A stretch of 64,000 nucleotides of DNA from Nostoc carneum NIES-2107 (GCA_002368155.1 AP018180.1:2823947-2887946), one strand, 5' to 3'. Positions 44,657-54,577 are shown, counted from the first letter of the stretch. Translations and numbers: made by a program. The notes: generated by a model from the letters alone, not told the origin.

Positions 44657-47140
44657 ATGAAAGCACTCTCTGCTGACTGGTATTTGATTAATGGATTGCT
44701 GACAAGTGGAATCTTATTGTGGTGCGGTTTTGCCAACGCTCAAATTGCCTCAGATGGCACACTCAATACTACTGTTTCTCAAACAGGTAATCACTTCACT
44801 ATTACTAACGGTATTGCCGCTAACAATAACCTATTTCATAGTTTCCAGCAGTTTTCGGTTCCTACAAACGGTTCAGTTACTTTTGATTTGGTAAACACGC
44901 CCAATATTTCTACCATCTTTAGCCGTGTTACTGGCGGTAATATATCTAATATTGATGGCTTAATTCAAACTGCTAATAATAGCAACCCCGTCAGTCTTTT
45001 TTTAATCAATCCTAGCGGCATTATATTGGGAGCCAATGCCCAACTCAACATAGGGGGTTCTTTTATTGCTACCACTGCCAATAGCATCAAATTTGCTGAT
45101 GGTGTTGAGTTTAGCGCCATTAATCCCCAAGCTATGCCACTATTGAGCATTAATGTTCCCATTGGTTTGCAAATGGGTAGCAATCCGGCATCAATCACCG
45201 TTCAAGGTACAGGACACTCTTTGAGCAATCCCAGTGGACAGCCTCCTCTTACTGTAATTCCTAGCGCTACAGAATTGCGAGTACAGCCAGGAAAAACCCT
45301 CGCTTTGGTGGGCGGTAATTTGAATTTAAATGGCGCAACTCTCACTGCCCAACAAGGACATATAGAATTAGGCAGTGTGAGTGGTGCAGGACTAGTTAAC
45401 CTGACACCAAGCGCACAGGGCTATACTTTGGGTTATGAAAATGGGCAAAGCTTTGGCGATATTCAGCTGGCACAAAAGTCATTATTAGATGTGAGTGGAG
45501 TTAATGCAGGTTCTGTACAGATTCAAGGGCGAAACATTGAATTTACCGATGGTTCGCTGGTAATGTCGCAAAACTTCGGTTATTTACCTGGCGGAGAAAT
45601 TCACCTGCAAGCATCCAGCGCCATCGATATGATTGGTGCCACCGATACCGCAATTTGGAGTGGGATTCGCAGTGAAACTTTCGGTACCGCAGCTGGCAGT
45701 AATGTTAGTGTGATTACTCCCAAGTTGACACTCCAGCAGGGAGCAGGGTTGAATACTACAACCTTAGGAACAGCTGCAAGTGGCAATATCGAGGTTCAAG
45801 CAACAGCACTGGAAATATCCGGCTTTTCACCAATTAATCCTACTGGTGTTAGTACTCTTAGCACTGGTAGTTATGCTTCTGGAAACGCTGGTGATATTTT
45901 GGTCAGTGGCAATAGTTTAATAGTATCCGATGGCAGCTCATTAGCTTCATTTACATTTAGTAGTGGCTCTAGTGGTGAAGTTACAGTGAGCAACAAAAAT
46001 ACCACAGTTATCGGAGAAAATTCCTATGGAGTCTACAGCAATATTAGCTCAATCACCTTGGCAACCGGAAATGCTAAAACCTTAACATTGGACACAGCTA
46101 GGTTACAAATTCTCGATGGGGGAGTAGTTGCGGCCACTACATTCTATTCAGGTAATGGGGGCGATTTGAACATTAATGCCACAGAATCCATTGAGGTTCG
46201 TGGCTACAGTCAGAGTAATAACAGCAGTATCAACTCATCTGTGTTGCACTTACCCCCGCAATTGCAGCAGGTATTACAGAATACATTCGGTCTACCAGAT
46301 TTACTCATAGCTAATGCTGGTAATGCAAGTATCTCCACACCTAACCTAATATTGACAGATGGTGGAACTGTTGGTGTTACTAGTCAAGGTAGCGGTAATG
46401 GTGGCAATCTCAATATCACAGCCAATACCATTCTTTTAGACCGTCAAGCAAGCATCCAGGCACAAACAGAATCAGGCAATGGTGGTAATCTAGGCTTACA
46501 AGTAGGGAAGTTATTAATGCTGCGTGGTAATAGTGCGATCGCAACTACCGCTGGCGGTAATGGTAATGGCGGTAATATCAATATCAATGCTCCGATTGTA
46601 GTCGGATTAGAAAACAGCGATATTGTTGCTAACGCAGTCCTAGGAATGGGCGGTAATATTCAAATCACCACTCAAGGGATGATCGGATTGCAATTTCGTC
46701 CCGAACTCACAAGCAAAAGTGATATTACTGCTAGTTCTCAATTTGGTATTAATGGCACAGTGCAAATCAATAATATTGGTGTCGATCCAAATGCTGGCTT
46801 AATTGAACTACCTACAAATGTCACCGATCCATCGCGGCAAATTGCTACAGGCTGCGCCAGTGATGATGGCAGTAAATTTGTAGCCACAGGACGTGGTGGT
46901 GTACCGCAAAATCCTATGCAGGAAGTGAGGAGCGATCGCACTTGGTCTGATACTCGTGAAATCTCTGCATTTAGACAAACACAAGCTTTACAAGGCCAAA
47001 TAACCCAACCATCAAAACCTCTTGTTCAAGCTACATCTTGGCATCGTAACGCCCAAGGCAAAATAGAATTAGTTGCTAATCAATCTCCAGCAAATTTCCC
47101 ACCAGAATTAACCTGTGCTGCTGCTCCCAACAAATTCTAG
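44657..47140 (+). CDS. TPS exoprotein A11
   Basis: 827 residues. The signal peptide is MKALSADWYLINGLLTSGI to ANAQ. The TPS domain has NLFHSFQQFSVPTNGSVTF and the variant NPSGIILGANAQLNIGGSF, with Leu where the other copies have Phe. The passenger is the sister of A9 (GGNLNLNGATLTAQQGHIELG, NTTVIGENSYGVYSNISS). The tail has ATGCASDDGSKF and ELTCAAAPNKF with a TAG stop. The TAG is part of the CTAG at which an IS1182-family element has inserted, so the coding region ends exactly at the IS border and stays intact. The leader has a weak relative of the 93-bp class (GTTCATAG, CGGGAACCTTAAAT). Confidence 0.92.
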   Translation: MKALSADWYLINGLLTSGILLWCGFANAQIASDGTLNTTVSQTGNHFTITNGIAANNNLFHSFQQFSVPTNGSVTFDLVNTPNISTIFSRVTGGNISNIDGLIQTANNSNPVSLFLINPSGIILGANAQLNIGGSFIATTANSIKFADGVEFSAINPQAMPLLSINVPIGLQMGSNPASITVQGTGHSLSNPSGQPPLTVIPSATELRVQPGKTLALVGGNLNLNGATLTAQQGHIELGSVSGAGLVNLTPSAQGYTLGYENGQSFGDIQLAQKSLLDVSGVNAGSVQIQGRNIEFTDGSLVMSQNFGYLPGGEIHLQASSAIDMIGATDTAIWSGIRSETFGTAAGSNVSVITPKLTLQQGAGLNTTTLGTAASGNIEVQATALEISGFSPINPTGVSTLSTGSYASGNAGDILVSGNSLIVSDGSSLASFTFSSGSSGEVTVSNKNTTVIGENSYGVYSNISSITLATGNAKTLTLDTARLQILDGGVVAATTFYSGNGGDLNINATESIEVRGYSQSNNSSINSSVLHLPPQLQQVLQNTFGLPDLLIANAGNASISTPNLILTDGGTVGVTSQGSGNGGNLNITANTILLDRQASIQAQTESGNGGNLGLQVGKLLMLRGNSAIATTAGGNGNGGNININAPIVVGLENSDIVANAVLGMGGNIQITTQGMIGLQFRPELTSKSDITASSQFGINGTVQINNIGVDPNAGLIELPTNVTDPSRQIATGCASDDGSKFVATGRGGVPQNPMQEVRSDRTWSDTREISAFRQTQALQGQITQPSKPLVQATSWHRNAQGKIELVANQSPANFPPELTCAAAPNKF

Positions 47141-48947
47141 AACACCGATTCAGTAATGGAGAAACGAAAGCAAATCAAGCTGATATAGAGTAAAAGGATG
47201 AAGGTAAAAATAGAGCAAAATCTTATCAGGTAATGATTGTAGCCATTAGTAATGGAATATAGAGATTTAATCAACTCTCAAGGAAAAGTGCGCTCAAGTT
47301 TCAGGTATATTCGATGTTACACAGATGCATGAAAGACCGAGAGTATACCTATGCGTCCAGTCCATTGGCATCCACCGACCGAACTTAACGCTCAAGAGCA
47401 AAAAATCGTCAAGCGGATCAAAAGAGCAAAGCTATTCACGTTCTTGCGGCAATACCGTCATCAGTTATTTGATGAGGAATTTCAAGAAGAACTGAGCAAG
47501 CTTTATGCAGATTCTCCCAAAGGGCATCCACCAGTACCTCCAGCACAACTGGCATTAGTGACAATCTTACAAGCTTATACAGGAGCATCCGATGCGGAAG
47601 CGATTGAAGCGTTGCTCATGGATAGACGTTGGCAGTTAGTGCTTGATTGCATTGATTGTGAGCAAGCACCATTTTCTCAAGCGACACTTGCCAGGTTTCG
47701 CACAGCACTGATTATCCAAGGACTCGACCGACGATTAATTGAGAAAACAGTAAAACTAGCAGAACAGAGCAAGGGTTTTGGCTCAAGGCAATTACGGGCA
47801 GCGCTTGATTCCAGCCCCTTGTGGGGAGCATCGAAGGTTGAAGATACATATAATTTATTGGGTCACGCGCTCAAAAAAGCGATTGGCGTGATAGCTGTCC
47901 AGCAGGGGAGGGGGTTGGCGGAAGTTGCACAAGATATTGGGGTAGATATGGTTGCAACTTCAAGCTTGAAAGCGGCTTTAGACTTAAACTGGGATGACCC
48001 AGATCAGAAAAATTTGGCCTTGGGGATTGTACTGGATGCTTTAGAGAGAGTTGAGACTTTTGTTCAAACACAGCCTACTGAAAATGAACATCCGCTACTT
48101 CGTTCAACTCTTGAAACAGCAAGACAAATCGAAACACAGGATGTGGAAGTTGATGCCAATGGTGAGGTAAAACTGCGCTCTGGTGTTGCCAAAGAACGAC
48201 GTATTTCAGTTGAAGACGAAGAGATGAGACATGGACGTAAAAGCCGTAGCCAGAAAATTGATGGCTATAAACGTCATGTGTTACGAGATTTAGACAACGG
48301 AATGATTCGCGCTGTTGGTATTACCAAAGCTAATGTCCCAGAAGCATCAGTAACCGATGCGATTACTCAGGACTTACAAACACAAGATGTTGAACTTACC
48401 GAATTGCATATTGACCGGGCTTACTTGAGTAGCTCCTTAGTTAAAAATCGTAGTGAGCAATTGAGTATATACTGTAAGGCTTGGGTCGTCCACAACGGTA
48501 CAAAATTTGGTAAAACTGCCTTTGTGTTGGACTGGGACAATGGTACTATTTGTTGTCCCAATCAGGTAACTTTACCTTTTAGTTTGGGTGCTAAAATTCA
48601 GTTCCCACAAGAAGTTTGTGCAACCTGTCCTCTCAGAGAATCTTGCACCAGTTCACCACGCGGACGTAGTATTTCAATTCATCCAGAAGAACAATTATTT
48701 CGAGAGTTACGAGAACGTCAATTAACCCCTATTGGACGTGCCAAACTCCGCGAACGCGTTTGTGTTGAGCATTCTTTATCTCATATTGGTCGTTGGCAAG
48801 GTGAACAAGCTCGCTATGTTGGTTGTCGCAAAAACTTATTTGATCTTCGTCGCGTAGCGGTTGTTCATAATCTTCATGTCCTTGCCAAAATTTTTACTCA
48901 CACTACTGAGCCAGCCTCTACTTCTATTTGATTACTGAATCGGTGTT
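47141..48947 (+). mobile_element. IS1182-family insertion sequence
   Basis: About 1.8 kb. The perfect terminal inverted repeats AACACCGATTCAGTAAT (47141-47157 and inverted at 48931-48947) are flanked on both sides by CTAG (47137-47140 and 48948-48951), which is either a 4-bp target duplication or a palindromic target. The single transposase gene inside is uninterrupted. The left end touches the stop codon of exoprotein gene A11. Confidence 0.9.
47351..48931 (+). CDS. Transposase, IS1182 family
   Basis: 526 residues. The N-terminal part (FTFLRQYRHQLFDEEF, PPVPPAQLALVTILQAYTG) is the DUF772-like dimerisation or DNA-binding region. RAALDSSPLWG holds the first catalytic Asp and LTELHIDRAYLSSS the second. 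RERVCVEHSLSHIGRW holds the Glu expected for an RNase-H-type DDE transposase. A four-cysteine knuckle (CCPNQ, CATCPLRESC) lies before the last motif. No stop or frameshift is present, so the enzyme could be active. It lies 193 bp from the left end of the element and runs to within 16 bp of the right end. Confidence 0.92.
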   Translation: MRPVHWHPPTELNAQEQKIVKRIKRAKLFTFLRQYRHQLFDEEFQEELSKLYADSPKGHPPVPPAQLALVTILQAYTGASDAEAIEALLMDRRWQLVLDCIDCEQAPFSQATLARFRTALIIQGLDRRLIEKTVKLAEQSKGFGSRQLRAALDSSPLWGASKVEDTYNLLGHALKKAIGVIAVQQGRGLAEVAQDIGVDMVATSSLKAALDLNWDDPDQKNLALGIVLDALERVETFVQTQPTENEHPLLRSTLETARQIETQDVEVDANGEVKLRSGVAKERRISVEDEEMRHGRKSRSQKIDGYKRHVLRDLDNGMIRAVGITKANVPEASVTDAITQDLQTQDVELTELHIDRAYLSSSLVKNRSEQLSIYCKAWVVHNGTKFGKTAFVLDWDNGTICCPNQVTLPFSLGAKIQFPQEVCATCPLRESCTSSPRGRSISIHPEEQLFRELRERQLTPIGRAKLRERVCVEHSLSHIGRWQGEQARYVGCRKNLFDLRRVAVVHNLHVLAKIFTHTTEPASTSI

Positions 48948-49048
48948 CTAGTGAATAGTTTCATAATTTCTAGCAATTTACAAAATGATTGCGATAGATG
49001 GATTCACATAAGTCTAAATCAGACTGCAATTCTCAATCCAAAATGGTA

Positions 49049-50263
49049 TTAGCTCAGTAAAGGAACCTCAATAGTAAAGCAACTTCCTTTCCCAACCTCG
49101 CTATGAACCCAGATATTACCACCATGTTGTTCGACAATCTGCTTGACTAAAACCAGCCCTAATCCACTACCTTCATATTGACGGCTCAAACCACTATCCA
49201 ATTGCACAAAAGGTTGAAAAAGTTTGTCAATATCTCCTGGGGCGATGCCAATTCCAGTATCCGTTATAGATATCACCAGCCAAGGATGATGATTTTGCGT
49301 AGCGTCAATATATTTAATTTCTGTTTTATAAACTGATGTGGGAACAGATTCAACTGTTAGTATAACCTTACCACCCTTAGGAGTAAATTTAACTGCATTA
49401 CTCAGTAAATATATTATTGATTGGGCTATACGTTGCTTATCAATCGTAATTTTATTTAAATTAGGCTGAATTTCTGCAACTAATTGAATATCTTTCTTTA
49501 TCGCTTGTTGACTAATTATGGCGATCACATCGTTACAAATTTCTGCAATATTAACTGATGTTAGTTCCAGTTCTATTGTTCCTCTTTCGATTCTGGATAC
49601 ATCGAGAATATCGTCGATTAAAGCCAGCAAATGTTCTCCACTCTGTTCAATAGTTAATAGTGCTTGTTTTTGTTGCTCATTGATAGTACCAAAAATTTCA
49701 TCTTTTAACCCTTCTGTCATACCCAAGATGGCATTAAGAGGAGTACGTAGTTCATGACTCATCACCGAAAGAAAATTACTTTTTGCTCGGTTGGCAATTT
49801 CTGCTTTGTCTTTAGCTTTAATCAGTTCAGCAGTGCGTTCTTGGACAAGTTCTTCCAATTCCACCTGTAATGAATACAAAGAAACATGAGTTTTTACCCT
49901 TGCTAATACTTCTTTTTCTTGGAAGGGTTTGCAAATGTAATCGACTGCTCCTAACTCTAACGCTTGAACTTTACTACTAGTATCAGATAAAGCTGTCATA
50001 AAGATAATTGGAATCTTCTCAGTACCAGCATTAGCCTTCAACCTCCGACAAGTTTCAAACCCATCGATTCCTGGCATCATCACATCTAGCATGATTAAAT
50101 ATGGGTGAGCATATCCTGCTTGTTCAATAGCTGAATCTCCATCTGTGGCCATTAATGCTTTCCAGCCACATCCATTAATCATTTCCGATAACACTTTCAG
50201 ATTATGAGGATTATCATCTACTAAAAGAATATGCTTTAATTTGGCAGAACTATCTTTTATCAT
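49049..50263 (-). CDS. Response regulator-histidine kinase (REC-HisKA-HATPase)
   Basis: 404 residues, cytoplasmic. The receiver domain at residues 10-130 has D60 in LIMLDVMMPG. A short coiled coil ([19 protein letters not shown]) follows, then a HisKA domain with the phospho-acceptor His near residue 170 ([16 protein letters not shown]) and a HATPase with DTGIGIAPGD and GSGLGLVLVKQI. The receiver is about three-quarters identical by eye to that of the kinase at 61679-62980, although the kinase halves are of different types. It is the only minus-strand cellular gene in the TPS region and lies between two unrelated insertion sequences. Its partner and signal are unknown. Confidence 0.9.
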   Translation of the reverse strand: MIKDSSAKLKHILLVDDNPHNLKVLSEMINGCGWKALMATDGDSAIEQAGYAHPYLIMLDVMMPGIDGFETCRRLKANAGTEKIPIIFMTALSDTSSKVQALELGAVDYICKPFQEKEVLARVKTHVSLYSLQVELEELVQERTAELIKAKDKAEIANRAKSNFLSVMSHELRTPLNAILGMTEGLKDEIFGTINEQQKQALLTIEQSGEHLLALIDDILDVSRIERGTIELELTSVNIAEICNDVIAIISQQAIKKDIQLVAEIQPNLNKITIDKQRIAQSIIYLLSNAVKFTPKGGKVILTVESVPTSVYKTEIKYIDATQNHHPWLVISITDTGIGIAPGDIDKLFQPFVQLDSGLSRQYEGSGLGLVLVKQIVEQHGGNIWVHSEVGKGSCFTIEVPLLS

Positions 50264-50345
50264 GTTTAATCTCTTGGCAAATATAGTTACCAGCGTTCCT
50301 CTGCTGTAGGTAACAAAAGCAAGTTATATAGCAATCCTAAATCAT

Positions 50346-50935
50346 TCATGAGAAAACACCATATTCATGAAGCTTAGGGAAGTTAAAAATTTGACCATGC
50401 ACTGACAACTCAAATAAGGCCTTAACAACAGAAAAAGAATGACAGAGAAAATAAAACTCTCGAATCAGTCTTTTTCCTTGTAACCAAATATCTTCTACAG
50501 GATTTTGTTGGGGTGCATGTGGGGCAAATCTTTCACAAGTTATCACCCATTCTTCTTTTTCTAAATCCGCATTCAAAGAGTCTAAATAATCTTTGATTTT
50601 TTGCGACCGATGATAACTAGCTCCATCCCAAATGATTAAAAGTTTTGCACCAGGGCGTTGTGAACGAAGATAATCCAAGAAATTAATTGTGTTTTCCGAG
50701 TTACCTTTATTGGCAGAATAGGTGAGAAATTCCTTTGTTTTATAGTCTAATGCACCAAAGTATGTTTGTTTATCACGAGCATTGACAACTGGAATTAATA
50801 TGCGCTCACTCATTTGACCCCAGATATATCCACAGATATCTCCCCAGAGTAAATGGCATTCATCAACCATGAACACAACTAGTTTGCCAGACTCGATTTC
50901 GGCTCTTCGCGTCTCCAACAATTTACTAATTTCTT
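50346..50935 (-). CDS. IS630 transposase, catalytic frame (reached by frameshift)
   Basis: About 195 residues, reading from the A-run at 50934-50942 in the -1 frame relative to the upstream frame (EISKLLETRRAEIESGK onward). It holds the DDE residues in VVFMVDECHLLW, LLIIWDGASYHRS and PQQNPVEDIWLQG. It has no good independent start; the only candidate is a TTG at 50921. It is most likely made as a fusion with the upstream frame, giving a protein of about 340 residues, the family norm. Confidence 0.85.
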
Positions 50936-51370
50936 TTTTTTTAAGGCAACTAATTCTGGATCATGCTTTGGATTATTAGCTTGAGCTTTCTTCCAACTAA
51001 TACGTGCTTCTTTAAACAAATCATAGTAGCTTTGTTTGGACTCAAATATCACTCCATACTTAGATGCAATTTGATACTCCAACTCATTAAGAGTCCATTG
51101 CTCCTTGGTTTGCAACCATTCAATGACAGACCGATGTTGTTGTGCATCCAAAAATCCCTTGCTGCCTTTATGTGCTAACTTTAAACCCTCAACTCCGTTT
51201 TGAAAAAATGCTTTTTTCCATGTACTTATAAAGCCTGATGAAACCCCCAATATTGGCATTATCTCTTTATGTTTATATCCACACAGCAGCATTTTGACTG
51301 CCATTGCCCGTGTAATTTCACGTTTATCCAAGCTTTGTCTGATAAAATCTTCTAATAATTGCATCCACAT
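50879..51370 (-). CDS. IS630 transposase, N-terminal DNA-binding frame
   Basis: 163 residues if read to its own stop. It has paired helix-turn-helix regions (MAVKMLLCGYKHKEIMPIL, then SKYGVIFESKQSYYDLFKE), as in IS630 N-termini. The frame passes A-A-A-A-A-A-A-A-A-G at 50942-50933 (codons AAA AAA AAG). This is a slippery site for -1 frameshifting that joins it to the catalytic frame. Without slippage it ends after VNCWRREEPKSSLAN. Confidence 0.85.
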   Translation of the reverse strand: MWMQLLEDFIRQSLDKREITRAMAVKMLLCGYKHKEIMPILGVSSGFISTWKKAFFQNGVEGLKLAHKGSKGFLDAQQHRSVIEWLQTKEQWTLNELEYQIASKYGVIFESKQSYYDLFKEARISWKKAQANNPKHDPELVALKKKKLVNCWRREEPKSSLAN

Positions 51371-51450
51371 CGCTACAACTCAAAACTTGTTATAAATCAT
51401 ACTTTATTGCCGTCTCAGTATTTTCTCACAAATCAAATCGGATTGCTATA

Positions 51451-51865
51451 CCTGTCTTTTGATAATTGATTTTCATTATTCGCAGACTCTAGTATGCCTC
51501 CACGATTGGCTTATAGTTCCCAAAAATACGTAATAATTCACCTGCTAAACCATAGATTTTGCTTATTTATTAGCTTTTAAGCTGCTTCTGTCTACCTACG
51601 CTGATTTTTGGTTAATATCTTAACTTATCAATTTATCTTTGTTACAAGCAATATGATTTTGGGAACTATACATTCAGAGCCCGTTCACTCAATATTAGTT
51701 GATAAAAATAAATTATATGCCCATAAAAAAAAATTCAGGCAGAGTTTTTTGAGTAGGCATACCACGTATTAGGTATTGTGCTACATCTTCGCTTTAAATC
51801 ACAGATTCTTTATCAAATGTTTGTACTGAACTGGCTCTTTAATAGGTAGAGTTAGAGACTGACTA
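51451..51865. other. Non-coding gap upstream of A12
   Basis: About 415 AT-rich bases between the IS630 element and exoprotein gene A12. No gene, tRNA or clear repeat is visible. It must contain the start signals for A12, because the IS elements and the antisense kinase gene separate A12 from the rest of the array. Confidence 0.5.
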
Positions 51866-54577
51866 ATGAAAGCAACTTTTGTTTGGTTAGGTTTGGTAAA
51901 TATAGCGCTTCTGCCATTGGACATAATGCTCATAGGAAGTGGCTATGCCAATGCCCAAGTGACTACTGACGGTACCCTCAACACCACCGTCACCCAAAGT
52001 GGCAATGATTTCAGCATCATTAATGGTAGTGCTGCTGGTAATAACTTGTTTCATAGTTTTCAGCAGTTTTCTGTTCCCACTAATGGTTCAGCCACATTTG
52101 ATTTAATCAATACACCCAATATAGCTACCATCTTTAGCCGCGTTACAGGGGGTACTGTTTCTAATATTGATGGCATGATTCGGACGATTAATAATCACAA
52201 TCCCGTCAGCCTATTTTTGCTCAATCCTAGTGGGATTATGTTTGGGCAGAATGCCAGTCTTAATATTAGTGGTTCATTTGTGGGCACAACTGCTGATAGC
52301 ATCAAATTTGCAGACGGGTTTAAGTTTAATGCTACTGAGGCTACACCACTGCCTTTATTAACTATGAGTGTACCAGTGGGGCTGCAAATGGGAGCGAATG
52401 CCGGAACAATTACCTCCCAAGGAACACCAGCCCTCAACTTCTTGTTTCGCCCCTCACAAATATTCAAAGCTCAAACTGTGGCGTTGGTGGGTAGCCAAAT
52501 AGATATTAATAATACTAGCCTTGCCAATCCCGATGGCAGAGTTGAATTATGGGCCTTGCAAAATGCTGAGGTTGGGTTGAATAGTCAAGCCGGATTGCAA
52601 TTCACTAGTCCCACTGCAGCTGATTGGGGAACAGTTACTCTCAGACAATCCTCACTCATTGATACTACTGGGATCAATGGTGGAGCAATCAACATTCGGG
52701 GGCGTGGTTTAACACTTCAGGATGGTTCGGGAATTGCTTCTGGCACTAATAAATTTGGTCAAGGGGAAGGTATTACAGTCAAAACTACAGAATTTGTAGA
52801 TTTGTTGGGAGCTTCTGTCCCTGAGAATTATGAAACTGCTGGATTATTCACTAGTGTATTTGACACTGGAGCAACGGCAGGAGACATTTCCATTGAAACT
52901 GAGCGTTTACGAATTGCGAATGGAGCTTGGTTACAGTCTATTAATAATGGCTTTACCTATGACTTCTTCACTTTTGAGCTTACCCCAATCACAGATTCTA
53001 GTACTGGAAATATTACCGTTCGTGCCAAGGATGTGGAAGTCAATGGATATAACCCCTTTGTTTCCCCTTTTACCAATATTGCTAATTTTCGCCCTAGTGC
53101 TATTACCACTTTAGTAAATGGTGGTGACAGGAATAATAGCGGCAAAATCACCATTGAGGCTGATCGAGTGCGGTTGCTGAATGGAGGTCGCATTAGTACT
53201 GATTTACTGGGCTTTGGCTCAATTACCACTGGTAAATCTGGCGACATCTCAATCCAAGCTGCTGCAAGCCTGGAAATTCAAGGAGTTACACCTTCTGGAC
53301 TGACAGGTGCTGTCATCAGCTCAATTCAACCTTTTGCAGATGGTCAAGGAGGCAATATTACCATCAACACTGGATATTTAAAAATAGCAGATGGAGGAGC
53401 TGTATCTAGTGCTTTATCAGGTGCAGGTAAAGCGGGAAATATAGAGATTAATGCCAAGAATGTAGAAGTTAGTCAACCATTCATCGATAGTTTTAGCAAT
53501 ACAGTCAGTGGGATTACCGTTGCCGTAGGTATGAATGCTGTCGGTCAGGGCGGTAATATCACCATAGAGGGCGATCGCTTGCGTATTTTCAACGGTGGTC
53601 AGGTAACTTCATCCAGCCTAGGTCAAGGCTCTGCTGGTAGTGTGAATTTACGGGTTAATCATATTGATGTGCAGGGCAAATCTCAACCTTTAGCCGATGG
53701 TCAAATACTGCCCAGTACTATCACCGCATCCTCGGCAAATGCCTTTACCGCGCGCTCAGTCAATATCACAGCTGATAGTTTGAGTGTTCGTGATGGCGCA
53801 GAAATAAGTGTGAGCAATTCTGGCACAGGGGATGCAGGCAACCTCAATATCAATGCCCGTAATATCTTCTTGGATAATCAAGGGAGTTTGCGAGCCGAAG
53901 TTAATGGTGGTAGCCGTGGTAACATCCAGCTTCAGGCAAGTGATGTTTTGTTGTTGCGGCATGGCAGTCATATTATTACCAATGCTCATGGCACTTCCAC
54001 AGGGGGCAACATTGAAATTAATGCTGGGTCGATTGTTGCTGTCCCTGCAGAAAACAGTGATATTTCCGCCAATGCTGTACTGGGTAGCGGAGGAAATATC
54101 GGTGTTACTACTCACAGTATCTTCGGATTGCAGTTTCAAGACCAACTCACACCTAATAGTGACATCACTGCCAGTTCGCAATTTGGAGTGAGCGGTGTTG
54201 TTCAAGTTGATACTATCGGTGTTGATCCCAATTCTGGCTTAGTTGAATTACCAGCAAATGTCACTGATTCATCACAGCAAATTGCCACAGGTTGCGCGGG
54301 TAGTCAAGGCAGTAGTTTTGTGGCTACAGGTCGGGGTGGCATACCGCAAAATCCCCTGGAGCAAGTCATAGACGATCGCGCTTGGGATGATATCCGTGAT
54401 ATCTCTGCATTCCGCCAACCGCGTGCGGTAGCGGTACAAGCACCAACAGTTACACAACCTCTTGTGCAAGCTACAGGCTGGTATCGCAATGCTGAAGGCA
54501 AAATTGAGTTAGTTACCAATCAGTCTCCAATTCCAGCACCACCATCATTAACCTGTGCTGCTGTTCCCAGAAGTTAG
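51866..54577 (+). CDS. TPS exoprotein A12 (long subtype, isolated copy)
   Basis: 903 residues. The signal peptide is MKATFVWLGLVNIALLPLD to ANAQ. The TPS domain has NLFHSFQQFSVPTNGSATF and NPSGIMFGQNASLNISGSF. The passenger is of the long subtype and very close to A2 in its first half (FKAQTVALVGSQIDINN, DGRVELWALQNAEVGLNS, GQGEGITVKTTEFVDLLG), with a similar last third (LRAEVNGGSRGNIQLQASD). The tail is the most altered of the intact copies. DDRAWDDIRDISAF lacks the HIP1 octamer, and QATGWYRNAEGKIELV leads to LTCAAVPRS. Both cysteines are kept. It is separated from the other copies by about 4.7 kb of insertions and is followed by the CHAT gene. Confidence 0.92.
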   Translation: MKATFVWLGLVNIALLPLDIMLIGSGYANAQVTTDGTLNTTVTQSGNDFSIINGSAAGNNLFHSFQQFSVPTNGSATFDLINTPNIATIFSRVTGGTVSNIDGMIRTINNHNPVSLFLLNPSGIMFGQNASLNISGSFVGTTADSIKFADGFKFNATEATPLPLLTMSVPVGLQMGANAGTITSQGTPALNFLFRPSQIFKAQTVALVGSQIDINNTSLANPDGRVELWALQNAEVGLNSQAGLQFTSPTAADWGTVTLRQSSLIDTTGINGGAINIRGRGLTLQDGSGIASGTNKFGQGEGITVKTTEFVDLLGASVPENYETAGLFTSVFDTGATAGDISIETERLRIANGAWLQSINNGFTYDFFTFELTPITDSSTGNITVRAKDVEVNGYNPFVSPFTNIANFRPSAITTLVNGGDRNNSGKITIEADRVRLLNGGRISTDLLGFGSITTGKSGDISIQAAASLEIQGVTPSGLTGAVISSIQPFADGQGGNITINTGYLKIADGGAVSSALSGAGKAGNIEINAKNVEVSQPFIDSFSNTVSGITVAVGMNAVGQGGNITIEGDRLRIFNGGQVTSSSLGQGSAGSVNLRVNHIDVQGKSQPLADGQILPSTITASSANAFTARSVNITADSLSVRDGAEISVSNSGTGDAGNLNINARNIFLDNQGSLRAEVNGGSRGNIQLQASDVLLLRHGSHIITNAHGTSTGGNIEINAGSIVAVPAENSDISANAVLGSGGNIGVTTHSIFGLQFQDQLTPNSDITASSQFGVSGVVQVDTIGVDPNSGLVELPANVTDSSQQIATGCAGSQGSSFVATGRGGIPQNPLEQVIDDRAWDDIRDISAFRQPRAVAVQAPTVTQPLVQATGWYRNAEGKIELVTNQSPIPAPPSLTCAAVPRS

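Larger units (their letters stand above)
50329..51448 (-). mobile_element. IS630-family insertion sequence
   Basis: The ends TAGCAATCC (50329-50337) and GGATTGCTA (51440-51448) are inverted repeats, with a second matching block (TGAGAAAA/TTTTCTCA) about 10 bp further in. TA dinucleotides flank both ends, the usual target duplication of the IS630/Tc1 group. Length is about 1.12 kb. The transposase is encoded in two overlapping frames. Confidence 0.88.

Noticed and set aside
47141-51448. Composite transposon carrying the REC-kinase between two insertion sequences
   Set aside because: The two elements belong to different families (IS1182 and IS630) with different ends and target duplications, so they cannot mobilise the segment together in the usual way.
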